In this document: positions 1 through 12,826 of the stretch, in pieces
Layout: each line of letters starts with the position of its first letter
Numbering within the stretch: the stretch's first letter is position 1
Source: Nemopilema nomurai
Taxonomy: Eukaryota; Cnidaria; Scyphozoa; Rhizostomeae; Rhizostomatidae
Assembly (NCBI GenBank): GCA_003864495.1
Contig: ML133480.1
Location: 209,449-273,448, forward strand
DNA: 64,000 nt
Reading direction: 5' to 3'
Notes under the pieces: model-generated
The model's database searches: none
The model's input: only the letters and a program-made list of their open reading frames with translations
What the model was told of the DNA's origin: nothing
Made by a program: the position numbers and the translations under genes

Positions 1-139
1 TTGACAACTTTTATATTATTATACGTTAAATCTTAACAACTCATATTTTGTGGATGTTGGGTACAGAGAAGGCATACATGCAGTTCATTGCACTTGTTCT
101 TTGCAGAAACAAGAAAGTGCGAAAAATGGAATTTGATAC

Positions 140-275
140 CAGTCTAACCGTGGCGACTACAAGATAATGATGCAAAACATATTGAATACCTTTCGAGAAA
201 CNCCTGGAAACAGTCTAACCATGGTGACTAGAAGATAATGATGAGAAACATATTGAATACCTTTCGAGAAACGCC
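140..275. repeat. 71-base direct duplication
   Basis: Two copies of a 71-base unit begin at 140 and 211. Both start CAGTCTAACC and contain a shared AACATATTGAATACC segment. They differ at several positions, and the ambiguous base n at 202 lies near the end of the first copy. No coding role is visible. Confidence 0.85.
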
Positions 276-419
276 ACATTCAAAGCATGGATCATCCCCG
301 TACTGGCCTCTAAAATGCATTCAGCTCAAACACTTGAGTCAGGTCAGGCATACCTGCTACTGGTACCATGTAATCCAGTACTACCTGTTTCATGAACGCA
401 ACCCTGAGCCTCACAGGGT

Positions 420-1710
420 AAAGGCTAGGAGAAGGTAACTCTGATTCCAAATCCCCCTGCTGCCTTTTAGGGCGAAGGCTAGGAGAAGGAACACTCCGAT
501 AAAAAAACCTCCTGTCGCCATACAGGGTACCGCCTAATTTGGGCATTGGCTAAGAGAAGGAAAACTCCGAAAATAAACCTCCTGTCGCCATACAGGGTAT
601 CGCCTAATTTGGGCATTGGCTAGGAGAAGGAAAACTCCGAATATAAACCCCCTGCTGCCTTTTAGGGCGAAGGCTAAGAGAAGGAAAACTCTGAAAATAA
701 ACCTCCTGTCGCCATGCAGGGTATCGCCTAATTTGGGCATTGGCTAGGAGAGGAAAAACTCCGAATATAAACCCCTGCTGCCTTTTAGGGCGAAGGCTAA
801 GAGAAGGAAAACTCTGAAAATAAACCTCCTGTTGCCAAGCAGGCTATCGCCTAATTTAGGCATTGGCTAGGAGAAGGAAAACTCCAAATATAAACCCCCT
901 GATGCCTCTTGGGGTGAAGGCTAAGAGAAGGAAACTCTGAAAATAAACCTCCTGTTGCCAAGCAGGCTATCGCCTAATTTAGGCATTGGCTAGGAGATGG
1001 ATAAACTCCGAAAGCAAACCTCCTGTCGCCATGCAGGGTAACGCCTAGTTTGGGCATTGGCTAGGAGATGGTAAACTCCGAAGATAAATCCCCCTGTCGC
1101 CAACAGGGTACCGCCCAATTGGGCAAGGCTCGGAGATGGAAAACTCCGACTAAAAAAGCCCCCTGCTGCCTTTGCGGGGAATGAGGCTAGGAGATGGCAA
1201 CTCTGACTCCAAATGCTCTTGCTTCCTTGCAAGTTATGTCACTTCGGGACAAAGGATAGGAGATGGCAACTCTGACTTCAAATGCTCTTGCTGCCTTGCA
1301 GGTAACGCCACTAGTGTGGCAAAGGCTAGGAGATGGCAACTCTGATTCCAAATGCTCTTGCTGCCTTGCAGGTTACGCCACTAGTGTGGCAAAGGCTAGG
1401 AGATGGCAACTCTGACTTCAAATGCTCTTGCTTCCTTGCAAGTTATGTCACTTCGGGACAAAGGATAGGAGATGGCAACTCTGATTCAAATGCTCTTGCT
1501 GCCTTGCAGGTAACGCCACTAGTGTGGCAAAGGCTAGGAGATGGCAACTCTGATTCAAATGCTCTTGCTGCCTTGCAGGTTACGCCACTAGTGTGGCAAA
1601 GGCTAGGAGATGGCAACTCTGACTTCAAATGCTCTTGCTGCCTTGCAGGTTACGCCACTAGTGTGGCAAAGGCTAGGAGAAGGTAACTCTGACTTCAAAT
1701 CCCCCTGTAA
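420..1710. repeat. Degenerate tandem repeat array, two subfamilies
   Basis: The conserved core is GGCTAGGAGA followed by AGG or TGG, then AACTC and GA. From about 420 to 1180 the cores are spaced alternately by about 54 and 70 bases, giving a dimeric unit of about 124 bases. From about 1183 to 1690 a second form, with TGCTCTTGCTGCCTTGCAGG and CCACTAGTGTGG, repeats about eight times every 68-72 bases. Open frames here (for example 1333-1686) are read-throughs of the repeat, not a gene. The flanks, 276-420 and 1711-2517, show nothing I recognise. Confidence 0.9.
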
Positions 1711-2517
1711 TAGGGTAACTTTCCAAGAAGAGGCTGGTGGACATTCTTTGGAGCAACAGGTAATATATTCTGATACATATATTAGAAAGTTTACGCTAAT
1801 TGTTATCTTGCTATATGAAATCCATTTACTAGTTTTTGATTTATTATTTACCAGTTTTAATGGCCTTATTCAACCCTATTGGTGAACTTTTCTTCTTCTT
1901 CCTTAAGCAACCTTACTGACTGATGGGCCATGCAGCAAAGTGGAAATTATTCAACAAAACAAAACAGATAAGTAAAATAATTCTTTTAATCTATTTAGCA
2001 TCTCGACTAAAATAGTTTGTGGCATTACTCAAGTTATTAGATTAAAGATTAATTCACAACATTTCTTTTTCTTCCGTAAGTCAAGCAATCATTTGGAAAT
2101 TTTAACACATTATTGCGAGTAATATATTTCATGTTTTAGCCATGGTTTGTTGTCATACTCACGTTTTAAGATTAAATATTAATGTACAATATTTGTTTGA
2201 CTTCAGCAAGCCAGCTACCAGTCCCATCTTAGATGAGTCATGCCAACATGTGGAAATTTGATACATTAGTCAAAGCAGATTAGGTAAGTAAAATGGTTTA
2301 TTAGTCAGTATTTTATAACCTGAACTAAAATGTTTTTTCTCTTACTTAAGTTTCAAGATTGATTATTAACATATATACATTTTGACCTTCAGCTGCCAAA
2401 TCTTCATTACAAACTTTACAAGTACAAAAAATCATAAAAAATGAAAAATATCCTCTTTGACATCTTATAGCTCTAAAACATTCTACTTTTCAACCAATTT
2501 TGAGGTTCTTTCCGTAG

Positions 2518-2718
2518 AAGCGTTTTTCCTTAAAAGTAACCTACCTCAAGACTTAGTTCCTTATTTGCAGACCTCAAATCATCAGATTTTAGTACCAAAA
2601 GTTCCTTAATTTTCACTGCACATCAAATGCCATAAAAATAGTACAGAAACAGGAAATGCAATTCGGCCTTTTATACGTTGGTTCCTCATAAAGTGGTTCC
2701 ATATAAAAAAAGCGTGTA
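2518..2718. mobile_element. Short TIR element (MITE), truncated copy
   Basis: The right end carries AAAAAAGCGTGTA. Internal stretches around 2550-2640 (TCAGATTTTAGTACCAAAAG, TTCACTGCACATCAA) match, in reverse complement, the right part of the element at 56880-57291. The right end here, read in reverse, matches that element's left end. The middle found in the 57 kb copy is missing and the left terminus is degenerate. No ORF is present. Confidence 0.7.
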
Positions 2719-5700
2719 TACAAAATAACAATAATTCATTGTGCATTGATTAATAACTTGACATTTGATGCATTACAGCCAATTCAATTGCATTTCCCTT
2801 CTGCGTTTCAGAGGACTTTTCAGTTGCCTTGTGACAAAATGCCTGAAAGTCCAGTTCTAACCTGAGCAGGAGTTTTGAATATTTTCAAAATGGCAGACCC
2901 CAGAGAAGGTACCAGGTTCCAGTCAACTATCTAATCAACAACCGAGCAGAAGAAGCGGAAGTTTGAGGAGAGCAGAAGCTGTGTGCGGCCTAACAGGATA
3001 CGATGGAAATTTATAGTCTAGCATCTGAACAGTCCATAACATTAGCTCTTACTCTAATGCTTTCCTCGACAGTAATATTGTTCTTGTTCTTACCTATCAC
3101 TTGATGATTTCAAACGCAATACTTTACTCCAGCAGAATAGAACTGTCGTCTGCATCCTTGTTCCTGGCCCGCCATTTTTACTGTGTCGCATGGTCATGTG
3201 GTTGTTGCTGCTGACGTCATCTCGAGAAGAGCCTTGCCGTGAAAGCTCTATTCTCTTTTAAGCCCCCTTCTCCATTAAGCCCTCTCCCCACATTAGCCAA
3301 TAATGTCAATAGCCGCTAAATGCGAGAGTTTAGTGAAAGCATCTTAATGTTTACTTCCAACGTGTAAGAGACATGGCTTTCTTTATTTATTTTAGAAGAA
3401 AATTGCATAAAATCATTTTGATAGTATTTTCATTTTGAGTTTTTAGTGAGCCCCCTCACTACTAAGCCCCCTCTCTAGTCAAAACTGACATCATATACAA
3501 AAAATGAAAGGAAATAATATCTCAACCAGCTTTACACTTGATTTACGCGTGAATTTTGAGATTATATTAAATCGCCATTTGAAAAATTATAATAATTGAG
3601 ATTAGTAAAGCTTTTTTTCTTTAAGAGAAAATTTAGAAAAAGATGTTTTAAGAAAGTGTCCAATGTGTCTTTGCGTATCATCACGGAACAACTTTGGCGG
3701 ATTTTTTAAGATGCTATCTATACCACAATTTTTCTGGATTAGACCACGTGACAAACGTCTAGAAAACCAAACAAATGTCCTTAAGATGAAGGTAACAGAC
3801 ACAACTGAAAACGGCCAAGCTGTCGAGAGAACAGTAACACAAGACTTTTGTTGTACATTATAAGCTTAGTAATTTATAAGGGTTATTCAGGTGACAACTT
3901 CAACCTTTTAGACACCAGCCGATTTAGGACACCCTACATCGAAACATTTAGAACACACGTAGACTCACAAAATGACGGTCAAAATAATTATGAGAAATAA
4001 ACTACTTGCATTTTAAGTTCTATTTCCAAGAGAATAAATCATAGACAAATGACTGTGATTTCTGAAAATGGATAACTTGTAAAAAAATTGCCACTAACAA
4101 TTAAAATGTAAATTTTTAGTTTAAGAAGGTTAAATTCCTGATAAATGGGAAGTAGAGATAGAGTAAATACTTGATTGTCAAAACGTCAAACAATGTTTAT
4201 AAACCTACATCATTTTAAGTTTTGCGTTGTCATATTTAAATTTCAAAATACATTCAATCAAAATTTTGGAAAGGGAAGACAGTAGCTAGTAAAGTCCCAT
4301 CACTGTATTTCAAGCATTTTAAAAAATAGTTAAAGACTACTTAGATGCTTTGTTAGAAAAGCAAGGAATTAATAACCCTTTTTGGACTTTGAGACTATTG
4401 TAAGTTAGCCGTGCGGAACCCGTAGCTGCATCAAGTTAAGTCACCGCGAAAGAATCCAGGCAGCAAGACTTCCCTAGGCTTTCTTCAGACCCATGTTAAA
4501 CCTTGATTAGGATTTATAATATAATCCACCGGTTTTCGTTTTTGTCTTAAAACTGTTATTTCTAAACTGTCTGTTCATCTTTAAAATTTTCAGCAATTGT
4601 CATAAAACATGTTCAGGCAGAGCTAGAGTTTATTGCTCTCAAAACACAGGCAATGATTAAACAGAGTTGGAAAGGGAATCACACATGAAAGCTAATAAAA
4701 CTGAATACAACTTATTGCAGATGAGATACGTGTGTAAGGAAGGGGTGCGTAAAAAGAGGACTACATTTTCATCTGATTTCAATTAAGCTCTACTCATTCC
4801 AAATTTACTGAAATGAACTAACCAAACCAAAATATTGCAAATGAAACTTAGATAAAGGAGAATGGTAAAACAAAGGAATCACATCCCTCGATGCATGCAG
4901 TAATTTGAACATCAATCATGTGGTACTAAAGGGGCTAAGGGAAAGAGGTTGTGGAGAGAGATAGTACACCATTCTCAATAACGTTAAGTATGGCAACTTT
5001 TTCAAATAGCTTTAAAAACATCCCCTTGTGATTGAGTCACTCATCCTTTGACACATCAGCGAACTTTCCTGCTTCATAAAATCATTTCTTTTTTCTTTCT
5101 AACCTTTTTCGCAGCTCCGCAGACAGGCGAACCTTCAAAACTAAACGCACTTGCAAAAATATTTCGACGGGAGAAGCATGGAGAAAAGGGAAACGAAGTA
5201 TAGATAAATCTGTTAATAAAAATTAAACGTTGTCTGTCTTTATTAAGAAAATAAGTAATAATGCATCTGCGATAAAAGTTAAAGTGATGATCACGTGAAA
5301 AAGAACACCAATAAGTGGCGATTGCAGGAGTGATTGTTACGATTTCTTCATCCATTTACATGCTAAGTATCAGAAAAAGTTTCACCAAAAAGTTTCATCA
5401 ATCAGATACTAATTTTGCATCAGAATTTATTTGCCTTTTAAAAAAAACACCCCCAATCATCCCTATATAACATTAATAAAGTTATCATCCCTATTAACAC
5501 TTGCTTTAAATAAAGTTATATTTGAAGATTTGAAATAGATAACGTGAATCAATAACAACATAAACGACTTAAAAGAAGCTAAATTACTCTTTCCCACCAA
5601 TGTCCGTGTTGCCTGGCATTTATAAAAGTTGCAACATCACCTATAACCTGTTGGATCACCTACAAAGTGACAATTTCATGCACAGTTAGTTCCCTTTCCA

Positions 5701-5795
5701 ACAAACCAATCATATAATGAATGGATCGATGCAATTATCAATGGGTCGGCTTTAGCAAAACGATCCCGTGAATTTATGGATGCTGAAATTCCGGG
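2719..5795. other. Intergenic, no gene recognised
   Basis: Nothing coding is convincing here. A full palindromic CRE-like octamer TGACGTCA sits at 3212-3219. Two direct C-rich blocks resembling AAGCCCCCTTCTCCATTAAG occur near 3257-3290 and 3448-3480 and may belong to a degenerate miniature element. The minus-strand open frame at 5074-5355 has no recognisable domain. Confidence 0.6.
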
Positions 5796-6944
5796 TCAAT
5801 AACCATCCGGTTCAACAAAGCAGATGTGAGAACGGAGATGGTTCATGAGAAGACTCTTCCGCGAAAACCTCCTGTCGCACACATCACATCCATGCGGTCT
5901 TTCCCCGGAATGACTCCGGGCGTGATCCCTCAAAGCCCCCTTTTCATAAAACCCCTTACCACACGTGTCACAAGAAAATCTTTTATCTCCACTGTGAATC
6001 CGCAAATGCAGGCGCAAACTTCCTCGCTGGGTGAACGCCTTTCCACATAGCTCGCATTTGTGGGCCTTGGTGCCTGTATGAAGAGGCATGTGTGCCTCAA
6101 GGTATACCTTTTGCGTGAATGCCTTTCCGCACCAACCGCATTTGAACTTCTTCTGTCCTGTATGTATAAGCATGTGCCGTTGTAGCGAGGTCTTTCTGGT
6201 GAAGAAATTACCGCATACGGTGCACTCGAACGGCTTTAGACCGTTGTGAATCAGCATGTGCGTTTTGCGGTCACTGCTCCGCGCGAACTTGCTTCCACAG
6301 GTGGGACATCCGTACGGCTTTTGGCCACTGTGAATGCGAACATGGCACTTCAGTGTGCCAACCTGGGCAAACCTCTTGCCACAGGTATCACAAGCATACG
6401 GCTTTTCACCACTGTGAACTAACAGATGTGATGCCAAATGGACTTTTTGGGTAAAACACTTTCCACACAAGTCACAGACATGGGGTTTATCCCCCCTGTG
6501 GGTCTGCAGGTGCAAGTTCAGATTGTTCTTCTGACTGAAACACTTGTCACAAACCATGCATTTGAATGGCTTCTCCCCTGTATGGATACGCTCATGCCTT
6601 TTTACGTCGCATTTCTGCCTGAATGATTTCCCACAAATATTGCATACACAGCCCTTCTTTGAAGATTCGACCATTCCTGCATTGTTAGACTCAGAATCTC
6701 CTATGCTTGTTTCTTCCCTGGCATTACAAACAGTTTGCTTTTGTTGCTCAAAATTTTCATTTGTAGAAAAATTCATTTCTCTAACTTTTACTTCCTTGGT
6801 AGCATTACCATCTGGTGTCATAAGATCTTCTTCATCCTTAGCAAATTGTTCCCAAATAATACAGACATGCTTATCTTCCCAACTTTGATCGTGTTCACCC
6901 TTTAGATTCCCAAACTCAAAGCCACAATGCTCACATTGATCCAT
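5796..6944 (-). CDS. C2H2 zinc-finger protein, ten fingers
   Basis: 382 aa from the ATG at 6944, in one exon. The first 30 residues hold an odd Cys/His cluster (CEHCGFEF...). An acidic, Lys-containing spacer follows to about residue 95. Ten tandem C2H2 fingers then run to the C-terminus, with TGEKP-type linkers (HTGEKP, HSGEKP, HSGQKP). Each finger has C-x2-C, F, L and H-x3-H; the last ends HLRSH and is followed by a short tail, FVEPDGY. Families of this kind are nuclear DNA-binding regulators; the target is unknown. A good splice acceptor (TTTGCAG) ends at 6950, just before AAGTGATGG, so an unseen upstream 5' UTR or coding exon is likely. The tail beyond the last finger is only about ten residues, so no effector domain is visible there. 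Confidence 0.93.
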   Translation of the reverse strand: MDQCEHCGFEFGNLKGEHDQSWEDKHVCIIWEQFAKDEEDLMTPDGNATKEVKVREMNFSTNENFEQQKQTVCNAREETSIGDSESNNAGMVESSKKGCVCNICGKSFRQKCDVKRHERIHTGEKPFKCMVCDKCFSQKNNLNLHLQTHRGDKPHVCDLCGKCFTQKVHLASHLLVHSGEKPYACDTCGKRFAQVGTLKCHVRIHSGQKPYGCPTCGSKFARSSDRKTHMLIHNGLKPFECTVCGNFFTRKTSLQRHMLIHTGQKKFKCGWCGKAFTQKVYLEAHMPLHTGTKAHKCELCGKAFTQRGSLRLHLRIHSGDKRFSCDTCGKGFYEKGALRDHARSHSGERPHGCDVCDRRFSRKSLLMNHLRSHICFVEPDGY

Positions 6945-8906
6945 CACTTCTGCAAAGGTTAGAAAGGTAAATAAATGCCTAGCTTTATACCCTAATCTTT
7001 CTCAAAGTATAAGAAACTCTAAGAAAAGCTGACTCTGTGGTGGGAAAAAAACAACTTTGACAGAAAAATATTAAAAGGTTCAAAGTTTTCTTACATATAA
7101 GTGAAAGATCCAGCAACATAGGAAGCATCTAAAAAGTGACAGAGCCAGATAAAAAGAAGGGGACACGTGACCACTCCCATTTCTTATTTGGAAGAGACAC
7201 TTTTGGACCTTGTGGTGACACTTTTGTACCATTAGCGAAAAGTGGGGGGCCACAGCCCCTCTGCCCCCTGGTTATGATGTCACTGGAAAGATCAAAACTT
7301 CTACAGATAGCTGACTTTCAGTATCTGATAAAAATCAATTTTTTTCCTCACATTACTTCTATAAATTTCCTTATAAATTGCTCCCTTATTAATGTAGAAG
7401 AAACATATTTCTAACAAATTTTCCAAATACTTCTGTGTTGAACAAATTTAACACATTCATTTGGCTAATGATCCAAGAAGATTATAAAGCAATATAACTT
7501 TTGAGGAGTTTCTACAAAAGTCATTTGAAAAAAATTAATTTTTTCAAGCAACCCTTATAATATTTTAGTTTGAACATTTACTACTTTTACAGCTATAGCT
7601 TTTGCTGAATATTGTCCTTTGTTTATCCATAATTTTATCGTTAAACTGTTTGTTGAGTAGTTTTTATTTTTTTTAAATAATCTCCATATATAGCTGTATA
7701 CTTGTATACAGTTAAAGGGTCAGCTCAACCTAGGTCCTTCATTAGCAAAAAATACAGAAAAAAGCTAAATTTGGGTTTTCATTTAGTTTACCTACATCTT
7801 TTCTCTAGAGTTTACCATTAAAATTGGTTTTCCTCCCCTACAGGAAATGACACCTCACCTGAAGAGATGTAGCCTTTAGAGCATACCTTTAGAAACTGTT
7901 ACTTGGTTTAGTGGGGTTATTTCTTTTCACTGCTATTTATAGCTTATTAGCAACACTATTTCTTGAGTATTATTCATTGAATAGCATTAAGTGGATGACC
8001 AGTTCTAGCTGTTTAGATTTGAATTAAGATAATAAACTTCCTTGGAGGTTGAAAAAATTATTTACAAACTTCAAGATGATTGTTTATAGAAAAGCTTTGC
8101 TTTCAGAACCATATGTACCTTTAAAATTTGCCAAAAATTCACTCTGATATTATTCAACAATAATGGTTCTGAAAACAGAAATTTACAGGAATCTGTGAGG
8201 CTTTTGTCTTTGGTGTTTTTTGAATGCCGTGTTAGTACCATTTATCATAAACATTTAATTGCAAATAAGTACTTGAAAAAGATACTATTAATTAATGCAA
8301 TTAAGAAATCAGGATTCAACTAGATGTGAACATTGCATTCTGTTGAAAAAACCAGAGGCCATATATAGCAACTTTGATCAAAATCTACATATTTCACATT
8401 GCCCTAGGGTATCGAGAACACAATATTTGAGGCAGGATTGGTCATTTTCAAAACAGTTAAACCAATGTCAGAACCAAAAGATGTCAATTCAAATCACTCA
8501 GTAGATCAAAATGATGTCATTAGTACGGTTTTAATTTTCTGGACTGTGTTCATAATTCTAACAAAAATTATAACAAATATAGATGCGCCACTTGATGCAT
8601 GGTTTGTCTTGGCCTATCCCAACCATGGTCATTCAATGCGTGCAAATCTTAGATAGTCTGACTTTTTAAGAGCTTTTTCAACGACCTGTGTCTCTAAAAT
8701 GAATCTGAATAGCTCACCATTTCTTGTCTCCTCTAAAACTTGGCGTATAATGCCAGCAATGCTTGCAACAGTTTTCGAGGATGTGATCAGCGTTGTACGA
8801 AAAGGGCCGGGAAAATCTCAGACAGTATAATTAGTATATTTTTGCATAAATTAAATGTTATCAGAATGTGGAAGCAAGACTAAAAGGTGCACACGTGATA
8901 ATCGGA
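6945..8906. other. Intergenic between PIGV and the zinc-finger gene
   Basis: This is upstream of the zinc-finger gene and may hold its first exon, which I could not locate. Around 7225-7290 there is a G/C-rich stretch (AGTGGGGGGCCACAGCCCCT) that contrasts with its AT-rich surroundings and looks like part of a dispersed repeat. No other feature is visible. Confidence 0.5.
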
Positions 8907-9012
8907 TTTTGCGACCGTCCCGCTTTTTGCGACCGTCCCGCTATTTGCGACCGTCTCGCTTTTTGCGACCGTCCCGCTTTTGCGACCGTCCCGCTTTTTG
9001 CGACCGTCGCGG
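8907..9012. repeat. 18-base minisatellite downstream of PIGV
   Basis: Six copies of a GCGACCGTCCCGCTTTTT unit begin at 8911, 8929, 8947, 8965, 8982 and 9000, with small substitutions and one single-base shortening. The array starts about 95 bases past the PIGV stop codon and may lie in its 3' UTR. Confidence 0.9.
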
Positions 9013-9106
9013 TTTCTGGTAGGTCTAAATAAGACTGTTATAAACAAAAAGATTATTAAGAGGAACAAAGAATTTGAAATAGAAATAAACTGATATAAGA
9101 ATTTAT

Positions 9107-11330
9107 TTATGTCCAAGGGTAAAAATTACAATGTAAAAGTATGCCAATTAATGCATATGAAACAAAATATCCTAATACAATATTTGAAGCAGTAAAATAC
9201 TTTGATTTCGGTTTGTCTTTTCTTGACATCAATATATCAGCAGCATACCATAGAATAAGTGGATTTGCTGCAAAAACCATTCTTGTCAATACCTACATCA
9301 GTGTAAAAAAAAATCAAAACATTAAAACAGTGGGTAGACCTGTCATGCTTTGAAAATTCTCAGTTTTACACCATAACTTTGCCTACACCTTAATCAGAAG
9401 CCTGAGACAAGATAACAAAAAATTCCTGCCCTATTAAAATCAACTTCATGGATAGTGATTGAAAGAGAAAGGCTAGGAAAGCAAAATCATCATTTCTGCC
9501 TCTCTTGGTTTGCTTTGCAGTGACAGCACAAGAAAAATTGCTTTTCCTCTAGAAAAAATTGAATCTGTGAGGCACTACTTGATACCTTGCCAAAGAAATA
9601 TTATCATGCAAGAAATATGTGAAACATGGTTCAATAGTACTTTCAAGTTGCAGAAAGGGAAGGAAAATTTTTCAACAATGCCCTAAAAATCAATGATAGA
9701 TGAGTCACAGATGCCGCTTTGTATACATACCTGTACATGAATGTTTATGATGCCAAATAAAACCAAAAACAGGAGATGGCAGGCATAAGGAACCAACACC
9801 ACACTGTCAGAAGGTTTTAAAATCATCAGCATAAATACCCAAAGGCCATTCTTTGCAGGCTTCAGGACATCAAAAACAGCACAAATGGACAATACAACAA
9901 CTGGTAATGCAAGAGCAAAGTTAGGAATTTGCTTCAGTTGAAAATATCTAAACGGGCCAACATTCCAGTATGTGCTTTGGATATATGAATAGGATGATGG
10001 AAACTTTGCAAAGCACCAATGGTCTTTTGAATCCTTTAGTCTTGATAAGTCTTTACAGAAGGTAGTGTAAGCAAAATATTGAAAGTACAAAAAGGGTGAT
10101 GCAGCAATCAGGATACTTGCAATACAAGTTAGACCGTCAATACAAAAATCCTTTGCATTATAAAGTATTGTGCTAATTGTAGTGCCATTTGTTCTTCTGG
10201 ATATTATCACCATTTCTATGAGTATTGGGTAGATGATAAACCCAGCTGATAAAAGACCATTTGACCTGGTTGCAGATGCCACTGCAAAACATAATGCAGA
10301 AACAAAACATGCCAGTCTTCCATCCCTTCTTTCAATCCACAACATTCCAGTAAATTGGAAGCAGGCAAACAAAGATTCACTGTATGCTGCTAAGTGAAAA
10401 ACGCTTGCTGGATTGCAGCAGAAGAGAAGGACAGTGACGTCAGCCTTGCTTCTATTTCTGGTCAGTACCAATGTGAGCCGGTGCAAACTGACTGCTGCGG
10501 CTGAAAACACCAATATGTTGATGAAAGCTACAGACAGCATCAAACATGGCAGTTTAGTAATGAATCCAAGAGCACAAATTTGCAGTATTTTTGCCACATA
10601 TGATACAATGATAGGAAATGCGGGAAAGAATGCAAGCATCTGCTCATATTCATAGCCAAAAGATGCAATGTTTAAAAAGTAGACTGCATCCCACTTGGTC
10701 AGACCACCAAACGAAAAGATAACCAATCTGTCGATTGTTGTCTTGCTTTCATTCAGGTGTGTTGACAAATGCCTGGTACTTATGTGATGTGATAAAAAGC
10801 TTTGCTCAACAGAAGAAGAATCATATTCATGACCAATATAGCTGAATCCAGCCTACGGAACGATGAAAAATAGTAGCAACTTTAAAATGACACTAAAATA
10901 AAGGGTAGGATAAGTAAGGTTAGTAAGATCCAAAATGCAAAAGATATTTGATTGATCATCCAATTAGTGTACGTACAGGCTTTTGTTTTATTTGTAAAAA
11001 TCATATCAGAATACAAAGTACACTCCGTAAAAAACTCACTTTCTAGAGGTATAGACACTAGGCTACGCTTTCAGCTATGATCTCATCACAGAGACTATCC
11101 AGTAAGTATGCAAATAAGCACTGTTTCCGTCTACGCGCGTATACGGAATCACTGATCAATCGAATAGCTCCAGTAAGTTAAATGTTGTTATCAAAGTCTA
11201 CATATCCTGTCCACAGAAAGGGCAAGGTCTGATAACTTAAATAAGCTACGATAAACATGAGTACCTGCAAAATGCACAAAAATATACGGCTAAAAGCAGC
11301 AATTTTGCCGGCCCAAAAGGAATCCTCCAT
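9107..11330 (-). CDS. PIGV: GPI mannosyltransferase 2 (PIG-V)
   Basis: Three coding exons on the minus strand: 11330-11265 (22 codons, ATG at 11330), 10852-9731 and 9292-9107, all joined in phase 0 with GT-AG introns; 457 aa, close to the roughly 490 aa of vertebrate PIGV. The enzyme adds the second mannose to the GPI anchor precursor in the ER lumen. Family hallmarks seen: GGLTKWDAVYFLNIASFGY with the WDA motif, LAFFPAFP, ATRSNGLLSAG, and the C-terminal LLHCNFYPWT. The exon 2/3 join gives HVQ-VLTR, as in the family. Many hydrophobic segments indicate a multipass ER membrane protein. Exon 1 encodes a short basic and hydrophobic start (MEDSFWAGKIAAFSR). No frame breaks. The next upstream gene, HEX1, is functionally unrelated. 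Confidence 0.96.
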
Positions 11331-12826
11331 TTCCTTTTCTCAGAACTATTGATGAACAGTCTCGATTTCAAAGCTCAGCCTCAGTGTCGCGGAGGCGCGA
11401 AGTTCAAATGGTGTATGTATACAATGAAACTTTGGAAAATTCTCAAAAAACGAAATAAAAGAATATACCTTCGTTTATAGCATATCTTCTAAAACCGAAA
11501 TGCAAGTAGAAGAATAAGACGTAAATTTGTGTTTCTGCAGTTAATTTTGTTAGCTTTTATAGCTCATTACAACGTAGGGGTGGCCCCACAAATGCCATCA
11601 TTCAAGTTATAACTTTGCAAAATAACACTACAGACAATGATTGTTCTGGGACTAACACATATTTATGATGATCGTGGTTATACAGAATTTTTACTCAGCA
11701 ATTGAAGCTAGCTACAAGATTCAACACTGAATCAACAGGTCGTTCTGTCTGGCAAACTTTCAATTTAATAACTCTATTCGCATACACCCCTTTTCAAAGA
11801 GATTTTAACACTTTAAATAAATTTTCGTAGAAAAATTTAAAGGAGCTTAAAAAGAAGAAAAGCCAATTGTTAGTAGATAGATGTCCTAGCTTTAAGAAAG
11901 CAACCTTCAGAAGCTTGGTAGATGACTGGATAGTTAACTTATCTTGACCAAATCAAACTAAGTGACTAGCCTTGGAACAAAAACAAAATGAAAGAGAAGA
12001 ACGGCTAATGTCAAAAACTTTTATCCACGGATATCTTTATTAAGCAAACCATTCGAACAGTTACTTTAAACAATGTCACAAAAATCCGTCCAACAAGTGG
12101 TACCAGTAAACATTATTCAATAATATTATAATAGTTTGATACTCCTAAAATTATAATATACAGTAAAGTTAAAAAACAAACTGTGGCAATGTTTATATAA
12201 AAGGTTAATAGAGATGGGACATGTTTACAATCATGATTTATAAGTACTAAGGCTATCCTTACGTATAAGTACTAAGAAATGTTTACAAAATTCTTTGCAA
12301 TACTCAATGGGAGGAAATAAATGTCGCCCTTACATTATTATTGAAAAAGCAGAATTTGGCTTCTTGAGTTTTTTCAGTTTGCAGCCATACAACTAAGTTT
12401 TTAAAATGCTTACTGGCCTCCATGATATCAAATAATCTTTTAAAAAATTTCGTTCTAACGGGGCCTTTACTTAATAAAGAATTCACGATGCTAATATCAT
12501 TTAGACAAATTTACTCAAGATTGGAAAGTTGATGAATTATAAGAAAAACGTCTTCTCTATATGACGTGCATGATATTTACACGGGCTTTTAACATTGTTT
12601 ATAGGTGAAGGAGTCATGAGGGTGTAGGAGTCATGGAGGGTGAAGGTAGGTGGGGTGAAATAAAAAGTACACTTTTTTGATATTTTAAATCATACATGCT
12701 TCTAACGTATATAGATGCCAAACTGGTTATGTCAAGTGTAAATTTTACATTTCAACCTCCCACTAGGTTGCTTTACTAAAATAATTTCACTGTGATGCTG
12801 ACAAAAACCAATCGAAGTGATTTGCC
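11331..12826. other. Intergenic between PIGV and HEX1
   Basis: Contains the PIGV upstream region and the region 3' of HEX1. I see no gene, strong promoter motif or structured repeat apart from a short purine-rich GGTGAAGGAGTCATG repeat near 12605-12650. Confidence 0.5.

Noticed and set aside
1333..1686. Plus-strand ORF with ALAALQVTPLVWQRLGDGNS repeats
   Set aside because: Translation of the tandem array; the frame changes between units and no start context or domain supports a gene.
3212..3219. CRE octamer TGACGTCA as a promoter
   Set aside because: No transcript start or gene is recognisable nearby, and TGACGTCA or TGACGTCAT also occurs inside the GPCR coding region, so a single site is weak.
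5074..5355. 93-codon minus-strand ORF downstream of the zinc-finger gene
   Set aside because: No domain, no splice partners, AT-driven composition; likely chance.
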